DNA of 64,000 nucleotides from Petrimonas sp. (GTDB lineage Bacteria; Bacteroidota; Bacteroidia; Bacteroidales; Dysgonomonadaceae): NCBI GenBank assembly GCA_012839475.1, contig DUNG01000007.1, positions 62,001 to 126,000 of the forward strand, read 5' to 3'. Shown piece by piece: positions 16,579 to 26,655 of this stretch (position 1 is its first letter; each line of letters starts with the position of its first letter). The notes under the pieces were generated by a model. It saw only the letters and a program-made list of their open reading frames with translations, ran no database searches and was not told where the DNA came from. The position numbers and the translations under genes were made by a program.

Positions 16579-17508
16579 ATGATGCGAACTTGCCCCCTTT
16601 GTGGAAAGAGTAAGCCCGTGGAAGCCCTGTTCTGCGAGGAGTGTACACATCGTATACATGTCGATTACGAGGTGAGTTTGCCGAAGGTTTTTATCCAGGG
16701 TGAGCCAACTGAGCCAACTCCAGAATCCTCGTATCGTACGGATGACCCGCTAGAGCTTGATCACCGATCAAGCGACCTCCAACCCCATTCCGATATTTCA
16801 TTAGAAGTTGTCCCTGAAAGTGAAGGGGAAATAGGAGAGGGGCGGAAACTATGTCAAAGTCAAGAGCTTGAATCAGAATCAGAGTCAGAGTTTGATCTTG
16901 AATATGATCTTGAATCTGAATTTGAACCTGAACCTGAACCGGGGCCTAAGCCCGATTTTGAACCAGAAAGAGTAGAGAAACGGGTAAAAGGAAAATGGCT
17001 GAATGTCCCCGTGTTGGTTTTACTCCTCCCACTTCTTTTGTTTGGGGGCTACGCGGTGTTCAATAATACCGTACGGAAGGGGAACCTCGAACGGAGGGGT
17101 TGGGATACGGCCTTGAGCATGAATAGCGTGAAGGGATACCTCGACTACATGGCAACTTTTCCCCGCGGGGCTCATTTTGACGATGCGCATAAGGCTTTAC
17201 GCAAGCTGAAGTTGGAAGAGGCGATGCAGTGGGAGCGGCTGAAAGCATCGAATAACACGGCGGAGCTGCGTGATTTCCTGACTCAGCACCCAGATATCCC
17301 GTTTGCCCCGTTGGTGGAGAAGCGCTTGGACTCGCTTAGCTGGGTTGGGGCGGTTAGGGCCAACACGGCCGAAGCCTACTCCGAGTACATCCACCTTTCC
17401 CAACAGGGGCAACTACGTGGAGATTACGTCGCCGAGGCGCGTCAAAAACGGGAGACGCTGCTGTCTGCCCTTGTGGAATCGGTTATTACGGATACTGTTC
17501 CAGAGTAA
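16579..17508 (+). CDS. Zinc-ribbon, single-pass membrane protein of unknown function
   Basis: A 309-residue protein. The N-terminus has two CxxC pairs (CPLCGK and CEEC), a zinc-ribbon. Residues about 90-135 are a strongly acidic stretch of ESESES and EPEPEP-type repeats. One transmembrane helix follows (VPVLVLLLPLLLFGGYAVF), and the last 130 residues look helical and repeat-like (WDTALSMNSVKGYLDYMATF). The zinc ribbon would face the cytoplasm and the C-terminal part the periplasm. Co-directional with uvrB but 164 bp away. I do not recognise a named family. Confidence 0.75.
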   Translation: MMRTCPLCGKSKPVEALFCEECTHRIHVDYEVSLPKVFIQGEPTEPTPESSYRTDDPLELDHRSSDLQPHSDISLEVVPESEGEIGEGRKLCQSQELESESESEFDLEYDLESEFEPEPEPGPKPDFEPERVEKRVKGKWLNVPVLVLLLPLLLFGGYAVFNNTVRKGNLERRGWDTALSMNSVKGYLDYMATFPRGAHFDDAHKALRKLKLEEAMQWERLKASNNTAELRDFLTQHPDIPFAPLVEKRLDSLSWVGAVRANTAEAYSEYIHLSQQGQLRGDYVAEARQKRETLLSALVESVITDTVPE

Positions 17509-17560
17509 CCTATAGGTATTTTCCATTAAAAGGAAATAGTAGCAGTACTGTCACGTGTAG

Positions 17561-17568
17561 TATTTTTG
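17561..17568 (+). promoter_or_regulatory. -7 box upstream of uvrB
   Basis: TATTTTTG matches TAnnTTTG exactly, giving a leader of about 100 nt before the uvrB start codon. No clear -33 TTTG is seen at the right distance. No SOS-type palindrome is evident to me in this gap. Confidence 0.45.
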
Positions 17569-17672
17569 AGTAAATCCACAAGTCTGCAGGAGTATCCTTT
17601 CATGGAAATGGTTCCCAGGGATAGAGGTCCCGAGTAAACCAAACGGGCTGTTGTTTGTTTAGAAGGTAGTTT

Positions 17673-19703
17673 ATGCGATTTCAACTTACGTCTGACTTTA
17701 AACCGACCGGTGATCAGCCCGAAGCTATCGCGGCACTCGTGGAGGGGCTTCAACAGAAGGTGCCCTACCAAACCTTGCTGGGAGTCACGGGATCGGGGAA
17801 AACGTTCACGATCGCTAACGTGATCGCTCAAGTGAACAAGCCGACGCTGGTGTTGAGCCATAACAAGACGCTGGCCGCACAGCTGTACAGCGAGTTCAAG
17901 GGGTTCTTTCCGAACAACGCGGTGGAGTATTTCGTTTCTTACTACGATTACTACCAACCGGAAGCCTATATACCCACTACCGACACCTACATCGAGAAGG
18001 ATCTCGCGATTAACGACGAGATCGAGAAACTCAGGCTCGCCACCACCTCGTCTCTCCTCTCGGGAAGGAACGACGTGATCGTGGTCTCCTCCGTCTCCTG
18101 CCTCTACGGTATTGGCAACCCGGAGGACTTTAACAAGACCATCATCGAGGTGAGTGAGGGACAGACCATGGAGCGGGATCGCTTTCTGCGGTTGTTGGTT
18201 GACAGCCTTTACTCACGCGATGAAACCGCAGAGTTCAACCGCGGTAACTTTAGGGTCAAGGGGGATACCGTGGAGCTCTTCTTGGCCTATCACGACTATA
18301 TCATTCGGGTTATTTTCTGGGGTGACGAGATCGAGTCAATCGAGTCGGTTGACCCCCTGACGGGTCTTACCATCGAGCGGCTGACCTCCTACCGGATTTT
18401 CCCGGCCAACCTGTTCGTGACGACCCGTGAGCGTATCAACCGGGCGGTAGATGAGATTTTGGTCGACCTGGGGAAGCAGGTGGAGTTCTTTCGCTCTATC
18501 GACAAACCCCTGGAAGCAAAGCGGCTTTACGAGCGGGTGACGTACGATGTGGAGATGATCAAGGAGATTGGTTACTGTTCGGGGATAGAGAACTACTCCC
18601 GCTACTTTGACGGGCGGGCACCGGGTACCCGCCCCTTTTGCCTGCTCGACTTTTTCCCGGACGACTACCTGACGGTGATTGACGAGAGTCACGTGACGGT
18701 GCCCCAGATACGGGCCATGTACGGGGGCGACCACTCCCGGAAGCTGAACCTGGTGGAGTACGGGTTCCGGCTACCGGCCGCGATTGATAACCGGCCCCTC
18801 ACCTTCGACGAGTTCGAATCGCTTACCCCGGAAATCATTTTCGTGAGCGCGACGCCGGCCGATTACGAGCTGGAGAAGTCGGAGGGGATCGTGGTGGACC
18901 AGTTGGTGCGTCCCACGGGCCTGCTCGACCCGCCCATCGACGTGCGCCCGAGCCTTAACCAGATAGACGACCTGATGGAGGAGATCCAGCAGCGGGTGGA
19001 GAGGAGCGAGCGGGTGTTGGTCACCACCCTCACCAAGCGGATGGCCGAAGAGTTGACCGACTACCTGGCGAATCACGGTGTGCGGTGCAACTACATCCAC
19101 TCGGACGTTGAGACGCTGGACCGGGTGAAGATCATGGATGACCTTCGCCAAGGGGTATTCGACGTACTGATAGGGGTGAACCTGCTGAGGGAGGGACTGG
19201 ATCTGCCCGAAGTGTCGCTGGTAGCCGTGCTGGATGCCGATAAAGAGGGGTTCCTACGCTCCCATCGCTCGCTCACTCAGACCGCGGGGAGAGCGGCACG
19301 CAACGTGAACGGGAAGGTGATCTTTTATGCTGACAAGGTGACCGATAGCATGAGGATGACCATCGATGAGACCAACCGTCGGCGCGAAAAACAGATGCGC
19401 TACAACGAACAACACGGTATCACGCCCATGCAAATTAAAAAGGGTCGCTCCTCGGCCCTGTCGAGGGAGTACACCTCTACAATGGAGGCAAGGGCGTACG
19501 TGGAACCGGATTACAGCGCGCTGGTCGCAGAGCCGGTAGTGGAGTACACCTCTACCGATGACTTGCGGAAGCGTATTGAGCAGACCCGTCAGGCGATGCA
19601 CGCGGCCGCGAAAAAATTGGAGTTCCTGGAGGCCGCACAGCTGCGTGACCACTTGATCCTGCTTGAGGATAGGTTGAAAGAGTCACGCCGGTCAAATGCT
19701 TAA
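17673..19703 (+). CDS. uvrB: Excinuclease ABC subunit B
   Basis: A 676-residue protein of standard length. It is the damage-verifying helicase-like subunit of nucleotide excision repair, loaded by UvrA and then joined by UvrC. Visible motifs are Walker A GVTGSGKTFT, the beta-hairpin YYDYYQPEAYIP, DESHVTVPQ (motif II), and the helicase motif VGVNLLREGLDLPEVSLVA-like block with QTAGRAARN. The C-terminal UVR domain (about residues 630-665) that binds UvrC is present. It begins with an ATG at 17673. Confidence 0.97.
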   Translation: MRFQLTSDFKPTGDQPEAIAALVEGLQQKVPYQTLLGVTGSGKTFTIANVIAQVNKPTLVLSHNKTLAAQLYSEFKGFFPNNAVEYFVSYYDYYQPEAYIPTTDTYIEKDLAINDEIEKLRLATTSSLLSGRNDVIVVSSVSCLYGIGNPEDFNKTIIEVSEGQTMERDRFLRLLVDSLYSRDETAEFNRGNFRVKGDTVELFLAYHDYIIRVIFWGDEIESIESVDPLTGLTIERLTSYRIFPANLFVTTRERINRAVDEILVDLGKQVEFFRSIDKPLEAKRLYERVTYDVEMIKEIGYCSGIENYSRYFDGRAPGTRPFCLLDFFPDDYLTVIDESHVTVPQIRAMYGGDHSRKLNLVEYGFRLPAAIDNRPLTFDEFESLTPEIIFVSATPADYELEKSEGIVVDQLVRPTGLLDPPIDVRPSLNQIDDLMEEIQQRVERSERVLVTTLTKRMAEELTDYLANHGVRCNYIHSDVETLDRVKIMDDLRQGVFDVLIGVNLLREGLDLPEVSLVAVLDADKEGFLRSHRSLTQTAGRAARNVNGKVIFYADKVTDSMRMTIDETNRRREKQMRYNEQHGITPMQIKKGRSSALSREYTSTMEARAYVEPDYSALVAEPVVEYTSTDDLRKRIEQTRQAMHAAAKKLEFLEAAQLRDHLILLEDRLKESRRSNA

Positions 19704-19742
19704 GAAAACAACAATCAATATCAAATTTTAAATTTTAGTCAT

Positions 19743-21407
19743 ATGAAATCAGACATTCAAATTGCTAGGGAAACACCATTGAAGCCTATCACAGAGGTGG
19801 CAGGGAGTATCGGGATGAACCGCGAAGAGGTCATCAGCTATGGAAAACACATGGCGAAAATACCCATTCACCTGCTTAAGGAGGAGCAGATGGGTAAAAG
19901 CAACTTGATTTTGGTAACCGCGATTACGGCAACCAAGGCGGGAATCGGGAAGACTACCGTCTCCATCGGCCTGTCGCAGGGGTTGAACAAGATCGGTAAA
20001 AAGGCGATCGTCGTATTGCGTGAACCGTCGCTGGGACCGGTCTTCGGGATGAAGGGTGGGGCCGCCGGGGGCGGGTACGCGCAGGTGCTGCCGATGGAGA
20101 ACATTAACCTCCATTTCACCGGTGACTTTCACGCGGTGACCACGGCGCACAACACCATCTCCGCGATGCTCGATAACTATATATTCCGGGTACGGGGTAC
20201 GGAAGATGCTATCAAGGAGGTGCTTTGGAAGCGGGTGCTGGACGTGAACGACCGTAGCCTGCGCTACATCGTAACGGGGTTGGGGGCCGGTAACGGCGTT
20301 CCCCAAGAGGCGGGATTCGATATCACGGCTGCATCGGAGCTGATGGCCATCCTCTGCTTGGCATCTGACTTGGATGACCTTCGTCGTCGGATCGATAATA
20401 TCCTGCTGGGTTATCGTGTAAGCGGTGAGCCTTTTACCGTGAAAGATTTGGGGGTAGGAGGGGCCATCACCGTCTTGATGAAGGATGCCCTTAACCCTAA
20501 CCTGGTGCAAACTACCGAGAATACACCCGCGTTCGTACATGGGGGACCTTTCGCCAATATCGCTCACGGCTGCAACTCGGTACTGGCAACCAAGATGGCG
20601 ATGTCGTACGGCGACTACGTGATTACCGAAGCCGGCTTCGGGGCGGACCTGGGCGCGGAGAAGTTCTTCAACATCAAGTGTCGGAAGAGCGGGCTGCGTC
20701 CCAAGTTGACGGTGATTGTTGCGACCGTTCAGGGGCTGAAGATGCATGGTGGTACTCCCGAGAAAGAGATCAAGGCACCCGATATGGAGGGGCTGAAAAA
20801 GGGATTGGAGAACCTGGGTAAGCATCTTGACAATCTGGCCGGCTTTGGGCAGACGGTGGTCGTGGCATTCAACAAGTATGCTTTCGATACCCCGTCAGAG
20901 ATCGAGGTCGTTCGCCAGTTCTGCGAACAGCGGGGTGTATCCTTCGCGGTGAACGAGGCCTTCGCGAAGGGGGGCGAGGGGGCTGTAGAGCTAGCTCAAG
21001 TCGTGGTTGATGCTATTGAGAACAGGCCATCTCCCGATTTGCAGTTCACCTACGATGATGACGAGGATATCAAGACCAAGATCAACAAGGTGGCTACCGG
21101 AATCTACGGCGCCAAGGAAGTGGTGTTGAGCAGTCAGGCGCAAAGGAAGTTGAAGCGTATCGAGGGAACGCCACTGGCCAAGCTGCCGGTCTGCATTGCC
21201 AAAACGCAGTTCTCTTTCTCCGCTGACCCGAATTGGTATGGGGTGGCGAAAGATTTCCAATTTGTAATTAACGATTTGGTCATCAATCAGGGATCAGAGT
21301 TTATCGTGGCGATTGCTGGACAGATGATGCGCATGCCAGGGCTTTCTGCAGACCCGCAAGCGAAGCGTATCGATATCGTTAACGGTGAAGTGGAAGGGTT
21401 GAGTTAA
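19743..21407 (+). CDS. fhs: Formate-tetrahydrofolate ligase
   Basis: A 554-residue enzyme that makes 10-formyl-THF from formate, THF and ATP. It has the N-terminal helix region with MAKIPIHLL, the P-loop [13 protein letters not shown], the [23 protein letters not shown] block, the [13 protein letters not shown] active-site segment and the [13 protein letters not shown] motif. All are characteristic of FTHFS. The length fits. In a fermenter this enzyme can assimilate formate or recover ATP from 10-formyl-THF, and it supplies PurH with its cofactor. It follows uvrB by 39 bp. Confidence 0.97.
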   Translation: MKSDIQIARETPLKPITEVAGSIGMNREEVISYGKHMAKIPIHLLKEEQMGKSNLILVTAITATKAGIGKTTVSIGLSQGLNKIGKKAIVVLREPSLGPVFGMKGGAAGGGYAQVLPMENINLHFTGDFHAVTTAHNTISAMLDNYIFRVRGTEDAIKEVLWKRVLDVNDRSLRYIVTGLGAGNGVPQEAGFDITAASELMAILCLASDLDDLRRRIDNILLGYRVSGEPFTVKDLGVGGAITVLMKDALNPNLVQTTENTPAFVHGGPFANIAHGCNSVLATKMAMSYGDYVITEAGFGADLGAEKFFNIKCRKSGLRPKLTVIVATVQGLKMHGGTPEKEIKAPDMEGLKKGLENLGKHLDNLAGFGQTVVVAFNKYAFDTPSEIEVVRQFCEQRGVSFAVNEAFAKGGEGAVELAQVVVDAIENRPSPDLQFTYDDDEDIKTKINKVATGIYGAKEVVLSSQAQRKLKRIEGTPLAKLPVCIAKTQFSFSADPNWYGVAKDFQFVINDLVINQGSEFIVAIAGQMMRMPGLSADPQAKRIDIVNGEVEGLS

Positions 21408-21417
21408 TACTCACTCG

Positions 21418-22866
21418 TTACAGGCTATCCCCGAAATCTTCCCTGAACTTATTTAACAGCTTCTGTGGCCAGTCGCTTACCGGTTCCAGGCCACCCATGA
21501 AGGAGCGAAACATTGGAGGCTCTTCCACGAAACGCAACCCGTCGATCAGTTCACGGTTCTCGTAGAGCCAAGTTACGCGGTCAACTACGTACTTGATCTG
21601 CGACAAGGTGAACACGCGGCGTGGCACGGCCAGTCGCACCAGCTCCATATCGGCGCAGGGCTCGTTGCCATCCTCGTCCCGTTGGCTCGACATGGTACCC
21701 CTCTCCATGCCCCGGATACCTGAAACCAGGTATAGCGCGGCGGCGAGGGAAGCGGCCGGGTACTCTTTTTGCGGGATGTGCTTGCAAATCTCCATCGCGT
21801 TCAGGTGTGCGCCCAGTACTCCTGCCGGTTTAACCATGGGTACCCCGTTCGCGTCCAGGGCGTTCACCAGGTAAGCGATAAAACTGAGGCTTTGGCTAAT
21901 CATCGTCTCGTCGATTGTTTCGTAGAGACCCACCGCCATTGACTCCATTTCGCGTACGGATATTCCCCCGTAGGTGAGAAACCCCTCGAATAGCGGGATT
22001 AATGGACTCAGCTCTTTGTAGATATCGGTGTTGTTCGTACAGATGCCACCTCCCCGTGAGGAACTAAGCTTGCGGGCGGAGAAGTAGACGATATCGGCCA
22101 AGCCCGTCATGGTCTGGATCACTTCGGGCAGCGTGCTCTCTTTGAATTCCTCTTCCCGTTGAATCACCAGGTAGGCATTCTCGCCCAGGAGGCTGGCGTC
22201 CAGTACCAGGCGGATATTGTACTTATCGGCGATAGCCCGTACATCCCGAAGGTTTTGGATGGAGAATGGTTGGCCTCCGATCAGGTTGGTGGAAGCCTCC
22301 ATCCGGATGTAGGGAACGTTTTCCGCCCCGTGGATTTGAATGACCTCCTCCAGCTTTTCGATATTTATGTTACCCTTGAACGGGTGTGTGGAATCGATCA
22401 CGTACGCCTCATCGTACAACAACTCTATGATCTTGCCTCCGTGCTGCGTAATATGCGCTAGTAAAGTGGAAAAGCGGTAGTTCATCGGGATTAGGTTTCC
22501 CTTTTTCACGTACGCGTACGAAATGATATTCTCGGCGGCGCGTCCCTGATGCACGGGTAGGTAATACTTCTTTCCCAGCACGTCTTCCACCGCTTGCTTC
22601 AGGCGGAAGAAACTTTGCGACCCGGCGTAGGCGTCATCAGCCTGCATCATGGCTGCCAATTGCTTGTCACTCAATGCATTCGTTCCGCTGTCGGTGAGCA
22701 TGTCAATGAACACGTCTTTCGTGGTTAGCCGGTACGTGTTGAACATGCCCTCTTGCAAAGCCTCTAGCCTTCTCTCGATAGGAACCATCTGGATCTTTTG
22801 TACTACCCTTACCTTATGTAGCTCTAACGGGATCTGTTCCCCGCTGTAAAATTTAATTTCGTTCAT
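21418..22866 (-). CDS. tnaA: Tryptophanase/tyrosine phenol-lyase family protein, copy 1
   Basis: A 482-residue PLP-dependent beta-eliminating lyase, about 90% identical by eye to copy 2. Conserved family residues are present: DDAYAGSQSF (active-site Tyr), HQGRAAEN (phosphate-site Arg), NLIGGQPFS, the Lys of SARK as Schiff-base candidate, and the Arg of RLAVPRRVFT that holds the substrate carboxylate. However, the usual DxxR motif next to the PLP-binding Asp reads DASLLGENAY (Leu replaces Arg), and the segment after the Lys, LSSSRGGG, is unlike KD.xV..GG of known TnaA and TPL. The fold is clear, but the substrate may differ. It lies downstream of hemW on the same strand. Confidence 0.85.
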   Translation of the reverse strand: MNEIKFYSGEQIPLELHKVRVVQKIQMVPIERRLEALQEGMFNTYRLTTKDVFIDMLTDSGTNALSDKQLAAMMQADDAYAGSQSFFRLKQAVEDVLGKKYYLPVHQGRAAENIISYAYVKKGNLIPMNYRFSTLLAHITQHGGKIIELLYDEAYVIDSTHPFKGNINIEKLEEVIQIHGAENVPYIRMEASTNLIGGQPFSIQNLRDVRAIADKYNIRLVLDASLLGENAYLVIQREEEFKESTLPEVIQTMTGLADIVYFSARKLSSSRGGGICTNNTDIYKELSPLIPLFEGFLTYGGISVREMESMAVGLYETIDETMISQSLSFIAYLVNALDANGVPMVKPAGVLGAHLNAMEICKHIPQKEYPAASLAAALYLVSGIRGMERGTMSSQRDEDGNEPCADMELVRLAVPRRVFTLSQIKYVVDRVTWLYENRELIDGLRFVEEPPMFRSFMGGLEPVSDWPQKLLNKFREDFGDSL

Positions 22867-22961
22867 GAATTTTCATACAATTATTTTATCTCTATATTTT
22901 GGTGTATGGAACCTTGGATGTTTAAAATAATCATGTCGGTTTCGTACGCTTGTATCTTTTA

Positions 22962-24101
22962 TTAATAGTTGTTCTTTCCTACCCACATTAGATCGCTCAT
23001 GATGCCGTCGGAGATGAAAAGTCCATCACGGGTCAGTTTTAGCACCTCCTTTTCGGTCACGAGCAGTTTTTGATTGATATACTTCTGGGCGTTTTTGAGA
23101 CAGTAGCGGTGTAGCTCCTCGCCAAAACGGTACTTGAGTTCCGGTAGATTTACTCCCCATGTAGTACGTAGTCCCGTGAGGATAAGTTCGTTGTAGTGAT
23201 CAGTCGGGCTTAGGTGTTCCCTGTCACAGTACGGTTCACCGGATCTCACGCCGTGGATGTATTCGGTGATGGAGGCAACATTCCACGAACGGCTGTCGCC
23301 ATCGAAAGAGTGCGCGGAAGGGCCCAGTCCCAGGTATTTTTCGCCCCTCCAGTAGGCGGAGTTGTGCTGGGAGAAAAAGCCCTCTTTTCCGAACGCCGAC
23401 ACCTCGTAGTGAATAAAGTCATTTTGGGTCATCCAGTCAATCAGCATTGCGAACATGGTGGTGCTGCTCTCCTCGTCCACCGGTGTTATTTTTCCCGTTT
23501 GTAACAGTGTATGCATCGGGGTCTTCTCTTCGTAGATCAGGTGATAAGCCGACAGGTGCGGTACCTGTAGCCCGATCGCCCGGTTTAGGTTCTCTTGCCA
23601 CACCTCCTCGGTTTGCCCTGGCAAACCGTAAATCAGGTCGATGCTGATATTATGAAACCCCTGTTCCTGGGCGCGTTTCACGGCATCAGTGGCCTCTTGG
23701 GCAGTGTGACGGCGGCTCAGGAATCGTAGCTCCTGATCATTGAAGCTTTGTACGCCAAGGCTCAGTCGGTTTACCGGTTGTTGGGCAAGAAGCATGAGGT
23801 ACCCTTCCGTCAGGTCATCGGGATTGGCCTCAAGGGTCACCTCGGCCGTGGGTTCAATGGGATAGTAACGGTATAGCGTTTCGAAGATGGCATCAAGGTG
23901 TTTCACCTGGAGACGCGATGGGGTACCTCCACCAAAGTAAACAGTTTTTACCGGCTCGTCAACCTCACCCTTTCTTGACTCCGCTTCCAAACGGAGGACA
24001 TCAATGAAGGCATCTACCCTTGTCTCGTCAGTGGTAGAGAAGAAGTCGCAGTAGCTGCAACGGCTTTTGCAGAATGGGATATGGATGTAGAGACCCGCCA
24101 C
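22962..24101 (-). CDS. hemW: HemW-type radical SAM heme chaperone
   Basis: A 379-residue radical SAM protein. HIPFCKSRCSYCDF carries the CxxxCxxC 4Fe-4S motif, and YFGGGTPS, LEANPDDLT and RLSLGVQSFND follow in the HemN/HemW order. The C-terminal region (QHNSAYWRGEKYLGLGPSAHSF) matches HemW rather than true coproporphyrinogen dehydrogenase. HemW binds heme and delivers it to respiratory enzymes. It is only 7 bp after gdpD, so the two are probably co-transcribed. Confidence 0.92.
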   Translation of the reverse strand: MAGLYIHIPFCKSRCSYCDFFSTTDETRVDAFIDVLRLEAESRKGEVDEPVKTVYFGGGTPSRLQVKHLDAIFETLYRYYPIEPTAEVTLEANPDDLTEGYLMLLAQQPVNRLSLGVQSFNDQELRFLSRRHTAQEATDAVKRAQEQGFHNISIDLIYGLPGQTEEVWQENLNRAIGLQVPHLSAYHLIYEEKTPMHTLLQTGKITPVDEESSTTMFAMLIDWMTQNDFIHYEVSAFGKEGFFSQHNSAYWRGEKYLGLGPSAHSFDGDSRSWNVASITEYIHGVRSGEPYCDREHLSPTDHYNELILTGLRTTWGVNLPELKYRFGEELHRYCLKNAQKYINQKLLVTEKEVLKLTRDGLFISDGIMSDLMWVGKNNY

Positions 24102-24108
24102 TTGTGGC

Positions 24109-24930
24109 TTATTGCTTATCCAAAATTTCCTTCACGAGCAATGGTTCATCAGTGGTGATATAATTCACCTTCAAGTCGATCATTTTTTGGATCTCTTCGG
24201 GATTGTTCACGGTCCACACGTTCACCTTCTGCCCCAACTCGTGCGCTTCTTTCACCCATTCGGGGTTTTTTTGAAAGACACTGAAGTTGTAATCAGGGCC
24301 ACTTGCCTTCATCTTGGAAAGGGCTTCAGGTGCCAGGTCACCGTTTAGGTAGTAAACCGGTGCGTTGGGCGCTAACTCTCTCGTTTGCTGAACGAGGTGA
24401 AGGGAAAAAGAGATGTATTCCACCTTGTCGGATAAGCCTTTCGCATTGACCATGTCGATTACCTTTACCGCGAGCTCATCCTCTTGCTCCTTGGTTCTAT
24501 GGGGCTTGAATTCGATGATGAGTTTCGTGTGTATACACCGGGCAAAGGCATCGAGGTACTCTTCCACGGTGGGCAGGGGTTCACCATTAGCCAGCGTAAC
24601 CTTACGTAAGGTCGCGAAAGGGGTGTCCTGAACGACCAGTTTCTCACCGTCGAGTGTCACGTCAGCATCGTGGTTCACCACCGGTATACCATCTGACGAT
24701 AGCCAGATGTCCACTTCCGAGCCATATGCTTTTATCGAGTCGGCTTTCATCAACGCGTCGATGGAGTTTTGTGCTGATCCATTGATCTTCCAATAACCGC
24801 GGTGTGCGATGATCTCTTGCGACTGTACCGAGGTACTCACCAAAAGCAGACAGAGACCAAGTAGGATGTGTCCCCGTGATGGTGTAACAAGACCTTCGCC
24901 TAGAAGGCGGAAGGGGTTATGTAATGGCAT
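24109..24930 (-). CDS. Glycerophosphodiester phosphodiesterase, exported
   Basis: A 273-residue GDPD with a signal peptide (HILLGLCLLLVSTSVQSQ). The catalytic motif IAHRGYWKINGSAQNS contains the His-Arg-Gly of the family; EVDIWLSSDG carries the metal-binding Glu and Asp, and VNHDADVTLDG carries the second His. IIEFKPHR and VWTVNNPEE complete the TIM-barrel pattern. It hydrolyses glycerophosphodiesters in the periplasm to glycerol-3-phosphate. It lies 32 bp downstream of tnaA copy 2. Confidence 0.92.
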   Translation of the reverse strand: MPLHNPFRLLGEGLVTPSRGHILLGLCLLLVSTSVQSQEIIAHRGYWKINGSAQNSIDALMKADSIKAYGSEVDIWLSSDGIPVVNHDADVTLDGEKLVVQDTPFATLRKVTLANGEPLPTVEEYLDAFARCIHTKLIIEFKPHRTKEQEDELAVKVIDMVNAKGLSDKVEYISFSLHLVQQTRELAPNAPVYYLNGDLAPEALSKMKASGPDYNFSVFQKNPEWVKEAHELGQKVNVWTVNNPEEIQKMIDLKVNYITTDEPLLVKEILDKQ

Positions 24931-24962
24931 ACGAATGATTTATTTACGGTTGATTGAGACCC

Positions 24963-26411
24963 TTACAGGCTATCCCCGAAGTCTTCTCTAAACTTATTCA
25001 ACAGTTTCTGTGGCCAATCGCTCACAGGCTCCATACCACCCATGAAGAAACGAAGCACCGGTGGTTCGTCCACAAAACGTAATCCGCCTACCAGCTCTCT
25101 GTTTTCGTACAACCAGGTCATGCGGTCAACCACGTACTTAATCTGCGACAAGGTGAAGACGCGACGCGGGACGGCCAGTCGCACCAACTCCATATCGGCG
25201 TAGGTCTCGTTACCGTACTCGTCCCGTTGATTCGACATGGTGCCCCTTTCCATGCCCCGGATGCCTGAGACCAGGAATAGCGCGGCGGCGAGGGCAGCGG
25301 CCGGGTACTCTTTTTGCGGGATATGCTTGCAAATCTCCATTGCATCCACGTGTGCCCCCAGCACTCCTGCCGGTTTCACCATGGGTACCCCGTTCGCGTC
25401 CAAAGCGTTCACCAGGTAAGCGATAAAGCTGGGGCTTTGGCTAATCATCGTCTCGTCGAGCGTTTCGTATAGGCCTACCGCCATCGACTCAATTTCGCGT
25501 ACGGATATACCCCCGTAGGTGAGGAACCCCTCAAAGAGCGGGATCAATGGACTCAGCTCCTTATATACATCGGTGCAGTTCGTGCAGATTCCACCTCCCC
25601 GGGAGGAACTCAGCTTACGGGCGGAGAAATATACGATATCGGACAAGCCCGTCATGATTTGCATCACTTCACCCATCGTGCTCTCTTTAAACTCCTCTTC
25701 CCGTTGAATTACCAGGTAGGCGTTTTCGCCCAAGAGGCTTGCATCCAACACTAAGCGGATATTGTACTTGTCGGCGATAGCCCGTACATCCCGCAGGTTC
25801 TGGATGGAGAACGGCTGTCCTCCGATCAGGTTGGTGGAAGCCTCCATCCGGATGTAGGGAATATTTTTCGCCCCGTTGATCTGGATGACCTCCTCCAGCT
25901 TTTCTATATTCATGTTCCCCTTGAACGGGTGCGTGGAGTCAATCACGTACGCCTCATCGTAGAGCAGTTCCACGATCTTACCACCGTATTGCGTGATATG
26001 TGCCAATGAGGTGGTGAAGTGGTAGTTCATCGGGATCAGGCTTCCCTTCTTCACGTACGCGTGCGAAATGATATTCTCCGCGGCGCGTCCCTGGTGCACG
26101 GGTAGGTAATACTTCTTTCCCAGCACATCTTCAACCGCTTGTTTCAGGCGGAAGAAACTTTGCGACCCTGCATAGGCGTCATCGGCCTGCATCATGGCTG
26201 CTAACTGTTGATCGCTCATCGCGTTTGTTCCACTATCGGTAAGCATGTCAAGGAACACGTCCTTGGTGGTTAGTCGGAACGTGTTGAATCCTGCCTCTTG
26301 TAAAGCCTCTAACCTTCTCTCGATAGGAACTAGGTGGAGCTTCTGTACCACCCTTACTTTGTGTAGCTCTAACGGGATTTGTTCCCCGCTGTAAAATTTA
26401 ATTTCGCTCAT
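24963..26411 (-). CDS. tnaA: Tryptophanase/tyrosine phenol-lyase family protein, copy 2
   Basis: A 482-residue PLP lyase paralogous to copy 1, of identical length and with identical changes at the PLP site (DASLLGENAY, SARKLSSSRGGG). Differences are scattered: LVPIERR against MVPIERR, TYADMELV against PCADMELV. A recent duplication is likely. It heads the minus-strand group tnaA-gdpD-hemW-tnaA, with a TACCTTTG box about 95 bp upstream. The start-proximal DNA of the two copies is nearly identical, so gene conversion is possible. The catalytic Lys and the carboxylate-binding Arg are kept, so activity is plausible. Confidence 0.85.
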   Translation of the reverse strand: MSEIKFYSGEQIPLELHKVRVVQKLHLVPIERRLEALQEAGFNTFRLTTKDVFLDMLTDSGTNAMSDQQLAAMMQADDAYAGSQSFFRLKQAVEDVLGKKYYLPVHQGRAAENIISHAYVKKGSLIPMNYHFTTSLAHITQYGGKIVELLYDEAYVIDSTHPFKGNMNIEKLEEVIQINGAKNIPYIRMEASTNLIGGQPFSIQNLRDVRAIADKYNIRLVLDASLLGENAYLVIQREEEFKESTMGEVMQIMTGLSDIVYFSARKLSSSRGGGICTNCTDVYKELSPLIPLFEGFLTYGGISVREIESMAVGLYETLDETMISQSPSFIAYLVNALDANGVPMVKPAGVLGAHVDAMEICKHIPQKEYPAAALAAALFLVSGIRGMERGTMSNQRDEYGNETYADMELVRLAVPRRVFTLSQIKYVVDRMTWLYENRELVGGLRFVDEPPVLRFFMGGMEPVSDWPQKLLNKFREDFGDSL

Positions 26412-26505
26412 GAATTTTCGTACGCTTGTATCTTATTGTTAATAGTTTCCCTTTCTTAGCGGATATTTGTCGCCACTATCAGTCAACAACCGTGAAATGG
26501 AAATG

Positions 26506-26513
26506 CAAAGGTA
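26506..26513 (-). promoter_or_regulatory. -7 box of tnaA copy 2
   Basis: On the minus strand this reads TACCTTTG, an exact match to TAnnTTTG, giving a leader of about 90 nt. No clear -33 TTTG is found. I saw no TnaC-like leader peptide with an obvious Trp codon in the leader. Confidence 0.45.
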
Positions 26514-26655
26514 TAATAAATATCCTAAAAAGCGAAGTGGTTTATCAAAAGTTGATGTTTTTCCGCATATTTTTTTAATACTTGAATCTACGTTTACGTT
26601 GCTGGAGTAGAAAAGAAAAATTGATGAAGATGGACCGTTTTCACTGGAAAAGTTC

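Noticed and set aside
19749-20825. 358-aa minus-strand ORF antisense to fhs
   Set aside because: It lies wholly within the well-supported fhs gene, shows no family motif and has a biased composition (rich in His, Arg, Gln) typical of antisense shadows.
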